From contig JAKLEA010000032.1 in NCBI GenBank assembly GCA_022711755.1, positions 1 to 56,629 of the forward strand: a stretch of DNA of 56,629 nucleotides, in the 5' to 3' direction. The DNA is from Planctomycetota bacterium. GTDB taxonomy: Bacteria; Planctomycetota; Brocadiia; SM23-32; JAKLEA01. Shown here piece after piece: positions 44,622 to 54,257 of this stretch. Position 1 is the first letter of the stretch; each line of letters opens with the position of its first letter. The notes below the pieces were generated by a model, which did no database searches, was not told the DNA's origin, and worked only from the letters and a program-made list of their open reading frames with translations. The position numbers were made by a program, and so were the translations under genes.

Positions 44622-46334
44622 ATGACCGAAAAAAAGACACCCACTTTTCGGACGACCGTGGAAGTTGTTATTGCATACGCCTTCCTCACAATGGCACTTA
44701 CATATCCGGGGCCGCTGAAACTGATGAGTGTCTTCATGTGCGGGAAAGACGATGGATTTGTCTTCGTCTGGAATCTCTGGTGGGTCAAGGAAGCGCTGGT
44801 CACGCACCACGTCAGTCCGTTCTTTACTCATTTGCTTTGGTACCCTCATGGGACTCCGCTCTATCTTCATCCGCTAAGCGTTATCAATTGTCTGCTTTCG
44901 GTGCCTCTGCAGCTAGTCTTTGGGCTTCCCGCAGCCTACAATGTCATCATCCTGCACACGTTCTTCGTTGCCGCATTAGGCGCCTTCTGGCTCTCGTATG
45001 AGATAACGAGAAGCCGGTCAGGTGCTTTCCTGGCGGGTATCGTATACGCGTTTTCTCCCTACCATTTCTCGGTTGCTCAATGCCAGATAAACACTGCTTC
45101 AATCCATTGGCTGCCGTTCTATGCTTTATTCCTGCTGAAGGTGAGGAATGGTGGAGGTGCGAGGGATTCTTTCCTTGCCGGCCTGTTCCTTGTGCTCACA
45201 GCGCTTTCATGCTGGTACTACTTCGTCTTTGCTTTGGCCTTCACCATTCTCTTCGTCGGCTACCATTGCCTCTCACCGGCAGGGGATGTAAGCCTTCGTG
45301 TGATGCTGCGGCGATTGATCCCAGCCTTTGCGGTCACCGCTGTCATATTGGGGCCGCTGATTGCCAGGACCTGGTTGGAGGCTCATACGGGGCATTACCC
45401 GAAAGGCCACAACTCATATAAGTTCTCGGCCGACGCGGTGAGTTATCTCACACCGAATTTCTACTCGATATACAGTCCCCTATTCTCGGATGTCGGCTTG
45501 CGCTTCAGCGGGGGGGCGGGAGGCAACGGGGCATGGCCCGGCATGGCAGTGCTCGCGCTTTCCGGTCTGGCCGTGTGGAAGCGTCCGAAGGCGGCAGGTT
45601 TCTGGACCCTCTCTCTGATCGTCTTTCTCTCGTTGTCGCTGGGGCCTGTTCTGAAGATCATGAACACCAGCAGTCTGCCCATCTTCCTGCCCTATCGCTG
45701 GGTCGAGAGACTGGTACCAGGCATGGATATGACCGGCAATCCGATGCGTTTCGCGCTGATGGTCTTCTTCAGTCTTTCGGTACTCGTCGGCATTGGCGCG
45801 TCCCATATCGCGGACAAGGTGCCATCATCCCGTCGTTCCGGGCTTGTTACGCTTTCGCTCGCAATGATTATCAGTCTTTCGTATCTACCCCGTCCGTTTA
45901 CCCAGGAATCGCCGTCAGTAGTTCCCGATTCCATTCGTGAGGTGCTGGCGATCGTGCGCGCCGACAGTCGCGAGGGCGCAATTCTCAACTGCCCCTCGGA
46001 AGCCTACTCGAGCATGCCAATGTACTTGCAGACGATACACTGCAAACCGATCATTGCGGAGGGCTACCTGGCCCGTCCGAGGCTTGACCTTCGCAATGGT
46101 CTCGCGGCTTCGCCGAACGTCGAGGCGTTAACAAAGAACGACCTAAGGAATGTGAGGATTGACCGCAGGCAACTACTCGCCGAGCTGGGTGCAAGAAGGA
46201 TTCTATACCTTGTTACGCTCACCCGCGACCACAGACGGCTCATCGAGGACCAAGTCGGCATGAACCCACTGTGCACAGCCGGGGAAATGGCTGTCTATGA
46301 AGTGGAGATGGGGAAAGAAAAGATATCGGACTGA
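44622..46334 (+). CDS. GT-C-like polytopic membrane protein
   Basis: 570 residues with about ten transmembrane helices and a soluble C-terminal domain from about 430. The first periplasmic loop carries an acidic pair (MCGKDDGFVFVWNLWW), and HLLWYPHGTPLYLHPLS follows, as in GT-C glycosyltransferases and YfhO-like proteins that use lipid-linked sugars. Other marks are IVYAFSPYHFSVAQCQ and MDMTGNPMRFALMVFFSLS. ATG 44622 comes immediately after the TAG of the Yip1-like gene. It probably glycosylates a lipid or surface polymer. Confidence 0.7.
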   Translation: MTEKKTPTFRTTVEVVIAYAFLTMALTYPGPLKLMSVFMCGKDDGFVFVWNLWWVKEALVTHHVSPFFTHLLWYPHGTPLYLHPLSVINCLLSVPLQLVFGLPAAYNVIILHTFFVAALGAFWLSYEITRSRSGAFLAGIVYAFSPYHFSVAQCQINTASIHWLPFYALFLLKVRNGGGARDSFLAGLFLVLTALSCWYYFVFALAFTILFVGYHCLSPAGDVSLRVMLRRLIPAFAVTAVILGPLIARTWLEAHTGHYPKGHNSYKFSADAVSYLTPNFYSIYSPLFSDVGLRFSGGAGGNGAWPGMAVLALSGLAVWKRPKAAGFWTLSLIVFLSLSLGPVLKIMNTSSLPIFLPYRWVERLVPGMDMTGNPMRFALMVFFSLSVLVGIGASHIADKVPSSRRSGLVTLSLAMIISLSYLPRPFTQESPSVVPDSIREVLAIVRADSREGAILNCPSEAYSSMPMYLQTIHCKPIIAEGYLARPRLDLRNGLAASPNVEALTKNDLRNVRIDRRQLLAELGARRILYLVTLTRDHRRLIEDQVGMNPLCTAGEMAVYEVEMGKEKISD

Positions 46335-46360
46335 AAAGCCGCTTACACCGGATGGCATCA

Positions 46361-46378
46361 ACCATACAGTTGTATGGT
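46361..46378. repeat. Perfect 18-bp palindrome
   Basis: ACCATACA and TGTATGGT flank GT. It lies 26 bases past the stop of the GT-C-like gene and before a second hairpin, so it may be part of a terminator region or a protein-binding site. Confidence 0.45.
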
Positions 46379-46383
46379 GTGCG

Positions 46384-46412
46384 AAACCGCAAGACCAAAG
46401 GTCTGAGGTTTT
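46384..46412. terminator. Hairpin terminator between convergent genes
   Basis: AAACC/GGTTT (46384-46388, 46407-46411) and AGACC/GGTCT (46392-46396, 46400-46404) form one interrupted stem with an AAA loop, ending in TTTT. The A-rich 5' arm and T-rich 3' arm could serve both the plus-strand membrane gene and the minus-strand pseudogene. Confidence 0.5.
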
Positions 46413-46427
46413 ACACACGCGCATGGA

Positions 46428-46708
46428 CTACTTCGGCAATTTCCAGAACGTCCCCATGAGGCACGTCTTCTCCCCCGGCTTGTCAATCTGGTAATAGATC
46501 GCCAGGATGGTCTCGTCATCCTTCTGGATTGACGCCGGATAACCAAGATCGCCGTTGGCCGCGTCGTCCCGGATGAGGATTTCGTTCTTGTAATCCCACG
46601 TCCTGCCGCCGTCGGAACTGACGCAGGCGCGCTGCCCGAACGCCGCGTGGCGCAGCCGGCGGCGAATGGCAGAGAAAGCATCAGGCCGGTCTGGAGGATC
46701 CTTCGCAT
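46428..46708 (-). pseudogene. Sialidase-like lipoprotein gene with internal deletion
   Basis: At ATG 46708 (GGAGAAG site) one frame encodes a lipoprotein signal, RRILQTGLMLSLPFAAGCA. A different frame downstream encodes the end of a BNR-repeat sialidase: CVSSDGGRTWDYKNEILIRD, GDLGYPASIQKDDETILAIY, ending GTFWKLPK. The middle of the enzyme (about 300 residues in the family) is missing and the two parts are out of frame, so one deletion has fused the two ends. No functional product. Confidence 0.8.
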
Positions 46709-46827
46709 GATCTTCTCCGGAATCATGAACGGTTTTTTCAGAACGCATCGCAGCGATTGCGAATGTAGAATGATATCTGCCAACGGGGGCGGGATTCCAC
46801 CCGCTCCGGCGAATAGGGGTAAATGAA

Positions 46828-48702
46828 ATGATCAAGAAGTTGTTGCGTTGTTGCGCGCCCGCCGCGGCGGTTACGCTAATTCTTGTAGTTTGCGGAGCAT
46901 GCCTTAGAGACAAACGGACGGATGACATGCCGGAGATAATGGAAGGGACGTATTATGTTGACGACGCCGGGGGGGATGACGCGCGATCCGGCCTGTCGCC
47001 CGCCGAATCGTGGCAGACGCTGCAGAAGGTCAACTCGGCGGAACTCAAGCCGGGGGATCGAGTCCTTTTCAGGCGCGGCGGACAGTGGCGCGGGCAACTA
47101 TTCCCGCGGTCGGGGAGCGATTCCGCGCCGGTTTCCTACGGCGCATACGGCAAAGGGCCGAAGCCGCTCCTGCGCGGTTCGACTTCCATGAATTCGCCGG
47201 ACGACTGGGCGCTGGAAAGCCCCGGCGTGTGGTCAACAAAACCCGCCGAATATCGCGACATTGGGATAGTTGCGGACCTCTCCGCCATAAAATGGAATCT
47301 TTATGTCGAAGGCGGGGCGGAGGCATCTCTTTCCGGTCCGGCTTCGGGCGATCAGAAGGCAGAATGGACCGCGCGCTGCCGGAAGCGAGGAGCGGAGCGC
47401 CATCACGTGCAGTTCTATACCGACGGCGTCATCCGCATACAGGCCGGCGATTCGCTGAGATTTGATTTCTCGGCCCGGTGCGACAAGCCGTTCGCCATGA
47501 AGAATATAATCATCATGCAACCGCGCTCGCCCTGGAGCGATTACGCCTCGCTCTCTGTCGCTCGCCCGGCGGATGTCGGCTCGGAATGGAAGGCATACAC
47601 GGTCCGGTTCAAGTGCGGACGGACGGCGGAAGACGGGCGCTTGTGCATTTTTCTGGGCGGCGCGATTCCGGACGAGTCAACATTTCAATTCCGCCCGGGC
47701 GCGCTTGTAAAGGAGGAATGCCTGCGCGGATACCTGCTTGGCGCAGACGTTGGAAATATCATCTTCGACGGCGGCGCGACGTGCGGCGTCAAGAAATGGA
47801 AGGTCGAAGACCTTCAGAAGGATGGCGACTACTTCTTTGATCCCGCGATGCGCTGCGTAAAACTGCGTTGCGAGAGCAATCCCGCAGGAGCGCACAAGAG
47901 CATCGAGCTTGCGCTCAACAAGCACGTGATTGACCAGTCAGGGCGGCATCATGTCGCATATGAAGGTCTCGACGTCAGATACGGCGCGGCGCACGGATTC
48001 GGGGGCGGTGATACGCGCAACATCACGATACGCGACTGCGATCTCTCTTACATAGGCGGCGGACACCAGTTCACCACTGCCGACGGCAGGCCGGTGCGAT
48101 TCGGGAACGCGATTGAGTTCTGGGGCAACGCCCGAGACAGCATTGTTGAAGGCTGTCGCATATGGGAGGTCTATGACGCCGCGCTGACCAATCAGGCGAG
48201 CGGGCGCGGAACCGTCCAGACCAATATAATATATCGTAACAATATGATATGGAACAGCGAATACTCATTCGAATACTGGAACCGCCCCGAGGATTCGATA
48301 ACGGAGAACATTGTTTTCGAGGACAACGTCTGTGTTGACGCCGGATTCGGATGGGGGCACGAGCAGCGTCCCGACCCGAACGGGCGTCACCTGATGTTCT
48401 ACCAGAATCCGGCGCAGACGCGGGGCGTGGTCGTCCGGCGTAACGTCTTCTGCAACAGCCGCCACAGCGGTCTTCGGATGGAGAACGACTGGCTGACGGG
48501 GCTGGCTATGGATCACAATCTCTGGTTCGAGGAGTCCGGGCCGCTGTTCCTCTACATGGGGAAGAACTACGCGGCTGAGGATTTCGACGCTTTCCGAAAG
48601 ACGACCGGGCAATGCGCGAACTGCGTCTTTGCAATGCCGAAGTTTGTGAACGCGCAGGAACGCGATTATCGCCTCGCGCCGGACAGCCCGAGGGCGTGGT
48701 AA
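46828..48702 (+). CDS. Exported right-handed parallel beta-helix protein with inserted domain
   Basis: 624 residues. A hydrophobic leader ends in a lipobox-like VCGAC. The first helix turns are GTYYVDDAGGDDARSGLSP and LKPGDRVLFRRGGQWRGQLF. A beta-sandwich-like insertion (about 150-300; IRIQAGDSLRFDFSARCDKP) resembles a carbohydrate-binding module. The beta-helix then resumes (IIFDGGATCGV, HHVAYEGLDVRYGAAHGFGG, NITIRDCDLSYIGGG, VVVRRNVFCNSRHSG). Such proteins are polysaccharide lyases or glycosidases; no catalytic residues can be assigned. It diverges from the sialidase pseudogene. Confidence 0.82.
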   Translation: MIKKLLRCCAPAAAVTLILVVCGACLRDKRTDDMPEIMEGTYYVDDAGGDDARSGLSPAESWQTLQKVNSAELKPGDRVLFRRGGQWRGQLFPRSGSDSAPVSYGAYGKGPKPLLRGSTSMNSPDDWALESPGVWSTKPAEYRDIGIVADLSAIKWNLYVEGGAEASLSGPASGDQKAEWTARCRKRGAERHHVQFYTDGVIRIQAGDSLRFDFSARCDKPFAMKNIIIMQPRSPWSDYASLSVARPADVGSEWKAYTVRFKCGRTAEDGRLCIFLGGAIPDESTFQFRPGALVKEECLRGYLLGADVGNIIFDGGATCGVKKWKVEDLQKDGDYFFDPAMRCVKLRCESNPAGAHKSIELALNKHVIDQSGRHHVAYEGLDVRYGAAHGFGGGDTRNITIRDCDLSYIGGGHQFTTADGRPVRFGNAIEFWGNARDSIVEGCRIWEVYDAALTNQASGRGTVQTNIIYRNNMIWNSEYSFEYWNRPEDSITENIVFEDNVCVDAGFGWGHEQRPDPNGRHLMFYQNPAQTRGVVVRRNVFCNSRHSGLRMENDWLTGLAMDHNLWFEESGPLFLYMGKNYAAEDFDAFRKTTGQCANCVFAMPKFVNAQERDYRLAPDSPRAW

Positions 48703-48731
48703 GATTATGTGCTATAGTGCAAGGGACAATA

Positions 48732-50756
48732 CTATCTCCGGGCCTCAGCGCGATAGATGATGATCGCGGAGCCGGGACTTGTCTCAGTCCTCGCTTCAAT
48801 CCCATTTTCCATCAACTCGCCGCCTTTGACGATCTGCGCTTTGTCGGCGTCAATGTTCGTGACTTTATAGGCGGCCTCGGGATCAAGTCCGGATAGCTTG
48901 ACTCTCAGGGAAGGCGCATCGCACTTCGCTCTGCGGAATGCCTGAACCATTCCGCTGCCGAGGTCCGGACGGTGATACTGCCAGGCGATCCAGGAATCCT
49001 CCGCGGGCGCGTAAGCGGTCAGGGGATAAAAATCCCCTTGGAAGAACTCGCGCAGGCCGCGATACTCGCGGATTCTCTCCGCCAGCGGCCCCCAGAATGC
49101 GGCGTCCGGATTGTAAAAATCGAAGGCCAGAGAGACGTTCGCTCCCATGCCGCTGCGGAAATCATATTTATCGGTTGTGACCGCGCCGAGGCCGTGACGC
49201 GGTAGCCAGAATGAGAGACCGTAGTTGATATTCTGCGCTCCGTTCGGCTCCCAGCAATAATCGGTGCGCCAGAGCGGCACGGTGCGCCGCATCATCTCGA
49301 AATCGAGCCTTCTGCCTCCGCTGGCGCAGTTGTCCATCAGCAGCCCCGGGCAGCGTTGCTCAAGCGTTTCAAAGTAGCAATAAAGGCCTTCTATATACTT
49401 GATTTCATTCATCCCCAGGCGATCCTCCGCCTCGCCGTTGCGCCAGTAATAGAGCGGGTGCATGTTGAAATCGTGCCGGTAAAGGTCAATGCTCGCGCTC
49501 TTGATGACGCCGGAGAAATAGTCAATGGCCCACTTCAAGGCGTCAGGGTTGCCGAGGTTGAGCAATCGCCAATCTTTTTGATACTTGATGGGATCGGGCA
49601 GATTGGACGGCGCGAGGAGCCATTCGGGACGCTCGCGGCGGAGTTGCGTTCCCGGCATGACGCGCTCAGGCTCAAACCAGATAAGGAACTTAAGCCCTCG
49701 CTTGTGGACGACCTCGGATACCGGCTCAAGCCCTCGCGGAAAACGCTTCGCGTCGGGGCTCCATGTGCCCATCCCCTCCGCAAAACCGCCTTCCGACCAG
49801 CCGGCGTCAATCCACCATGTATCCACGTCCAGCTTCTTGTCGGCCACGTTCGTCGCGCCGACGATCTGGTTCTCTGTCGTCACGTTGTTGAAGCCGATTG
49901 CCGCGCCGGATGCCGCAACGGGCAGTTCAATCGGCTTGCCGTCCGTTTTCGGCGTGCAGTGTTCGAGTATGAAGTTCCGCCATAGATTATGCCCCCGCAT
50001 CCTTTCCCCGGAGTAGAACAGGAGGATGATCGCCGGCGTCCGGATGCTCTCGCCGGGGCGCAACTTGAGATGCGTCTGCTCCATGCCCGCCTTGAAACAC
50101 ATTTCCCCCTTTGCCTTGTACTCAAATGAAGCCGCCCACTGCCCGGACCAGCCTATTGCGGCCATGATCCCGCCGCCGGGCGAAGCCAGGTTGAAGTACG
50201 GCGCGACGCCGTCAGATGATCGCCCGCCGAATGGCGATAACGACAGGATTTCACCGGGACTGAAATACTTTTCCAGCGGGGCGAAATCGGTGGCCTCGCA
50301 CTGGCTTCCCTTTGCGTAATGCAGGACGAAATCGCCGGATTCCGGTTTTGGCAGTTCAAGGTCGGCAGCCATTGCGTCGGCAATGATCGGCGTGTCGCGA
50401 TCGCTTTTGTTCTCGAACGAGAGAACCCACTCGGCGGCGGGAAAATCCAGATAGGCGGTTACTTTGCACGTGAGGACAAGCTGAGCGGACGAATCCCTGA
50501 ATACGATGGTCCGTTCATTGCGCCCCGACTCGTTTCTAGACTCGCCATCGCTGCGCGTCCAGCCGGATAAAACATCGCGGTATGATTTCCCGCCATACGT
50601 GAAGGAGAACGGCAGTTTCCCTATACCTGCCCCAAATGCCGTTTCCGCCCATGAACGGGCCTGACGCTGCTCGTCGCCCGTCTGGGCGGCGCCGAGAAGG
50701 TCGTGGCCGCCGAGCAAAACCAGGGGGAGCAATATTCTGCTGAAAGGCGTCAACAT
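48732..50756 (-). CDS. Secreted alpha-galactosidase, GH36-like
   Basis: 674 residues from ATG 50756, with AAGGAG six to seven bases upstream; the frame reaches 50831. Signal peptide (LTPFSRILLPLVLLGGHDLLG). An N-terminal beta-sandwich precedes the barrel (VDTWWIDAGWSEGGFAEGMG, LKFLIWFEPERVMPG). The nucleophile is Asp in DLYRHDFNM (about 428) and the acid/base is Asp in WRTDYCWEP (about 496), with LLMDNCASGGRRLDFEMM between. The usual KWDxN motif reads RHDFN, a small deviation. Hydrolyses terminal alpha-galactosides or a related alpha-linkage. Confidence 0.92.
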   Translation of the reverse strand: MLTPFSRILLPLVLLGGHDLLGAAQTGDEQRQARSWAETAFGAGIGKLPFSFTYGGKSYRDVLSGWTRSDGESRNESGRNERTIVFRDSSAQLVLTCKVTAYLDFPAAEWVLSFENKSDRDTPIIADAMAADLELPKPESGDFVLHYAKGSQCEATDFAPLEKYFSPGEILSLSPFGGRSSDGVAPYFNLASPGGGIMAAIGWSGQWAASFEYKAKGEMCFKAGMEQTHLKLRPGESIRTPAIILLFYSGERMRGHNLWRNFILEHCTPKTDGKPIELPVAASGAAIGFNNVTTENQIVGATNVADKKLDVDTWWIDAGWSEGGFAEGMGTWSPDAKRFPRGLEPVSEVVHKRGLKFLIWFEPERVMPGTQLRRERPEWLLAPSNLPDPIKYQKDWRLLNLGNPDALKWAIDYFSGVIKSASIDLYRHDFNMHPLYYWRNGEAEDRLGMNEIKYIEGLYCYFETLEQRCPGLLMDNCASGGRRLDFEMMRRTVPLWRTDYCWEPNGAQNINYGLSFWLPRHGLGAVTTDKYDFRSGMGANVSLAFDFYNPDAAFWGPLAERIREYRGLREFFQGDFYPLTAYAPAEDSWIAWQYHRPDLGSGMVQAFRRAKCDAPSLRVKLSGLDPEAAYKVTNIDADKAQIVKGGELMENGIEARTETSPGSAIIIYRAEARR

Positions 50757-50976
50757 GCGATCTCCTTTTCTGCGCTTAAGTCCGGCATTATGATGACATC
50801 GCCGCGGGGAAACGGCTGCGCCACGGGACATCGTAATTGTACGCCCGGCGCGAAGGATATTTCAATCGCATGTCGCGCAAAGCTGGACACTGCTGATTTG
50901 CCACCCCGCCACGCGATGGATTATCATGTCCGCGCGCAGGCGACGACCAGATTGAGTCCAAGAGAAACAGGCAAGC

Positions 50977-53900
50977 ATGAAGAACAATGAACCCGGCAGA
51001 CGAAGCAGGACGGGCGGTTTCACGCGCCGCGAGTTTCTAAAGAAAACGGCGATGGCGGTGTCAACCGGCGCGGCGATGTCCGCCTGCTCATCATCTATTC
51101 CCCAAAAGGAGACCCCGGCGGATACTGCGCAGGCGCTGCCAGTCGCGCCAGCCCCGTCCGCTGCGGCCGGCGCGTCGGAGCCAATTTATCCTGATGACGC
51201 ATACTCAAGACCTTTCGAGGATGTTCTTGTGACGTTCGAGACGGCGGACGGCTGCGCCCCGGCGGGCGACATCATGAACCGCGCCGCCCAATATCACGTC
51301 AATGAGCTTGAGCTTTCCAGCGCAGACGGCTCCGCTGCGACAATCTGGCGCATCCAACCAAATGGCGTCAGGCACGCAGTCATGGTCGTAGACGAGAGGA
51401 TTCGCAGGAGGCCTGAAAAAATCTCCTTCTGCGTGAAGAACCTTTCAAAATGCGGCGTTCAGTTTGCAGTCGAAGTCCATGAACTGGGCTGGATTCCAAA
51501 GCGGGAGAATTGCGCCCTTCCCTGGCGGCTTGGCAAGAACCAGACAGTTGACGCCGGCATGGAAAAGACCCTCTCATTCTCATTCGCCGACGCGCAATGG
51601 CCGGAGCGCAAGATTCCGGAAAAGCCACGATTCCCCATCGGGGCAATAATAATAATAGTCGAGGGGCTGGAAGATAATGCGCCGCATATGTTGAGGCTTG
51701 GGCGTCTAACCATCCATTACCCGCCGCCTGCCGATCCCCGCGTTGCCGAATTGTCCTGCCCTCCCGTCATCACCGCATCACGGACGGCTATCTTCGGCGT
51801 GAGACTGGACGGCAATCCGGCTGCCGCGGAAACGCTGGACCTTGAAATACGAAGGGGCAACTGGATCGTCTGGCGAACCAGGTTGAACCCTACAGAACGC
51901 GAAAGGCTGCACTGGGGCAAGGCGGATGTCGAACGCGCGATTCCCTGGTTTCTGAGCGCCGGGGAGGCGACCGTCGGCCTCGCGGCGGACGGTTATCGCG
52001 TAGCCGGCCCGGAAGCGAAGACCGTCATAGAAAACGATATCAGTCCGGAATTGCCGACGGCTGAGCGAAAAGCTCACAACGGGCGGCCGACCTTCTTCCT
52101 GAACGGCAAACCGACGGGCTGGCAGGGCTACTCGTCCTACGATTACCAGCCGGGCAGCGTCGACGAGTTCGGAAGAAACGGCGCAAACGTCTTCTGTGTG
52201 CCCTGCTGCGCCGGCAAGCACGTGCATCACTGCGCGTCGGCGTCAAACTGGATCGCTCCAGACAGGTTCGACTTCGGCCAGATTGACGAACGTGTTTCAT
52301 TCTCGCTCGACGCGAACCCGGACGGCATAATCTTCCTGCGCGTTTCGCTGGCGCTGCCGCCGTTCTGGACGCAGACCAACAAGGATGAGCTTGTCTGCGC
52401 ATATACCGAAAAAGGCGTAATGATCTGGGAGGAGGGAGGCGCGACGCGCGTCGGCTCCCTGGCATCGGAAGTATGGCGAAGGGACCAGGAGCGCGCAGCG
52501 CGCGAGTTGATCCGCCATTGCCGCAAACAACCCTGGGCCTGTCGTCTGGCCGGCATCTGGATCACCGGCGAGGTTACCGAGGAATGGTTTGCGTGGGGGT
52601 GCAATGACGGCGTCTACTGCGATTACAGCAAACCTAACCGGCAGCAATTTGAGCGAGTTATTTCCGGCATGGGAATCCCGCGCCCGGCGGATTCCGTCAT
52701 CCCCTCTCCCGAAGAGCGGAAGGCACCCGGCCTTGATATTTATCCTGACACGCCGTCAGGACGCGCCGCCGCGCTTTATAACGGGTATTACTCCGAATTG
52801 ACCTCCGAAACTATCTGTCACTTCGCTCAAGTGGTGAAGGAGGAAACGGACGGACGCTGTCTGGTCGGCTGCTTCTGCGGATACGTGATTCAACTGGCCG
52901 GAGAGTCCCGACAGGCGACAAGCGGGAATTTCGCGCTTCGACGCCTGATTGACGATCCGAATGTTGATTTCCTTGCCGGAATCCCCCTTCATGATTTCAG
53001 AAATCTCACGCAAGGTTACAATCCGCACGTCTCCGCCACGGAAAGCATGCAGGCCGCCGGGAAGTTCTACTGTAACGAAAACGATCTCTTCTCCTGGTTG
53101 CACAACTTCATCTGGCACACGCTCTACGATGAAAAAGACCCGCGCCGCGGGGCGATCCTCATGCACAGGCGGGAATGCGCGTCCGACGCCGTTCGGGGGA
53201 CCATGGCGCAAAAATTCTCTCTCGCAACGTCATGGCATCGTGACGATCGGCTTCAGGAGGACTTTGCGAGGCAGGCGCGGATTCTCTCCAACTCGATCAA
53301 CCTTGACCGGACGCCCGTCGAGGAGATCGCCTTCGTCGTGGACGACACGAGTTTTGCGTGGACGCCGCCGGAGACCATGCTCCTGAATGCCACGCACAAG
53401 CGACTGCTTTACCACGCGGGCCGAACCGGAGCGCCGGTCGGCGTCTGGCTTTTCTCCGATCTGGATAAACTGCCGGACCGCGTCAAATTCGTGGTCGTCG
53501 CCCACGCCCCCGCAGCAAGGCGAACTGATGTTGCCAAACTCCAATCGTTGCTGGAGAAAGGCGGAAGGTGCGTTTTGGCCGTCGGCCCGGTCGGACTTGT
53601 TGACCCGGAAAAAGCGAGACGGGAGCCTTCCGCTCCGTCAGAAGCGCTTGGCCTGCCGATAAGAATCGCGGATGATCCGCTGCCAGGCGTGATGAAATTG
53701 CGATCAGACGGTTCAATCATTACCTCCATCCAACCTGTCCGACCGGGGGCGTATGCGGATTGCGACGGCCAGATCATCTACGAAAACGGCTTGACAGCCA
53801 TGGCGACTCGCGAGCTTGCCGACGGCGGAAGGTTGGTCTGGTGCGGATTGCCCCCGCTCTCCACCTCGCTTCTTCGGAACTGGATTGAGGCAGCCGGAGT

Positions 53901-54102
53901 CCATTGCTACGCGCCGGCGGAATATTTTGTTCATGCCTCGCGGGCCATTGTTTCAATAACAGCGCCTTCCGAGGGTCCGGCAGCGCTTCGCTGGCCGCGG
54001 AAGGTTGAAGTCTGCGACCTTTTCGACGGATGGACCGGGCGCGGCGCGGAAATGACCTGTAACTTCGAAGCAGGTCAGACACGGCTTTTCGAGATACGAT
54101 AA
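50977..54102 (+). CDS. Tat-exported GH42-like glycosidase
   Basis: 1041 residues. The Tat signal GFTRREFLKKTAMAVS ends in MSACSSS, a lipobox-like site. Beta domains fill about 80-360. A TIM barrel follows (NGKPTGWQGYSSYDYQPGS, RVSLALPPFW, GIWITGEVTEEWFAWG) whose glutamate in TEEWF is a candidate acid/base. A class I amidotransferase-like domain lies at about 790-900 (VKFVVVAHAPAARRTDVAKL, LLEKGGRCVLAVGP) with a final beta domain. This is GH42-type beta-galactosidase architecture, but no named family fits closely. Divergent from the GH36 gene, with a 220-bp shared region. Confidence 0.78.
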   Translation: MKNNEPGRRSRTGGFTRREFLKKTAMAVSTGAAMSACSSSIPQKETPADTAQALPVAPAPSAAAGASEPIYPDDAYSRPFEDVLVTFETADGCAPAGDIMNRAAQYHVNELELSSADGSAATIWRIQPNGVRHAVMVVDERIRRRPEKISFCVKNLSKCGVQFAVEVHELGWIPKRENCALPWRLGKNQTVDAGMEKTLSFSFADAQWPERKIPEKPRFPIGAIIIIVEGLEDNAPHMLRLGRLTIHYPPPADPRVAELSCPPVITASRTAIFGVRLDGNPAAAETLDLEIRRGNWIVWRTRLNPTERERLHWGKADVERAIPWFLSAGEATVGLAADGYRVAGPEAKTVIENDISPELPTAERKAHNGRPTFFLNGKPTGWQGYSSYDYQPGSVDEFGRNGANVFCVPCCAGKHVHHCASASNWIAPDRFDFGQIDERVSFSLDANPDGIIFLRVSLALPPFWTQTNKDELVCAYTEKGVMIWEEGGATRVGSLASEVWRRDQERAARELIRHCRKQPWACRLAGIWITGEVTEEWFAWGCNDGVYCDYSKPNRQQFERVISGMGIPRPADSVIPSPEERKAPGLDIYPDTPSGRAAALYNGYYSELTSETICHFAQVVKEETDGRCLVGCFCGYVIQLAGESRQATSGNFALRRLIDDPNVDFLAGIPLHDFRNLTQGYNPHVSATESMQAAGKFYCNENDLFSWLHNFIWHTLYDEKDPRRGAILMHRRECASDAVRGTMAQKFSLATSWHRDDRLQEDFARQARILSNSINLDRTPVEEIAFVVDDTSFAWTPPETMLLNATHKRLLYHAGRTGAPVGVWLFSDLDKLPDRVKFVVVAHAPAARRTDVAKLQSLLEKGGRCVLAVGPVGLVDPEKARREPSAPSEALGLPIRIADDPLPGVMKLRSDGSIITSIQPVRPGAYADCDGQIIYENGLTAMATRELADGGRLVWCGLPPLSTSLLRNWIEAAGVHCYAPAEYFVHASRAIVSITAPSEGPAALRWPRKVEVCDLFDGWTGRGAEMTCNFEAGQTRLFEIR

Positions 54103-54257
54103 GTTGTCCTCGCGCTATGCTTATGATTGAGGCGGAACAGGTCGCAATGATGCGGATTGGCGGCGAGAATGGGCCTTGCGGCAATTGGGCAGATTCAGGA
54201 GCAGATGTTCCGGAAGGAGTCGTCTATGTCGGTCCTGTCGGATGCGGGAGGAGACTG

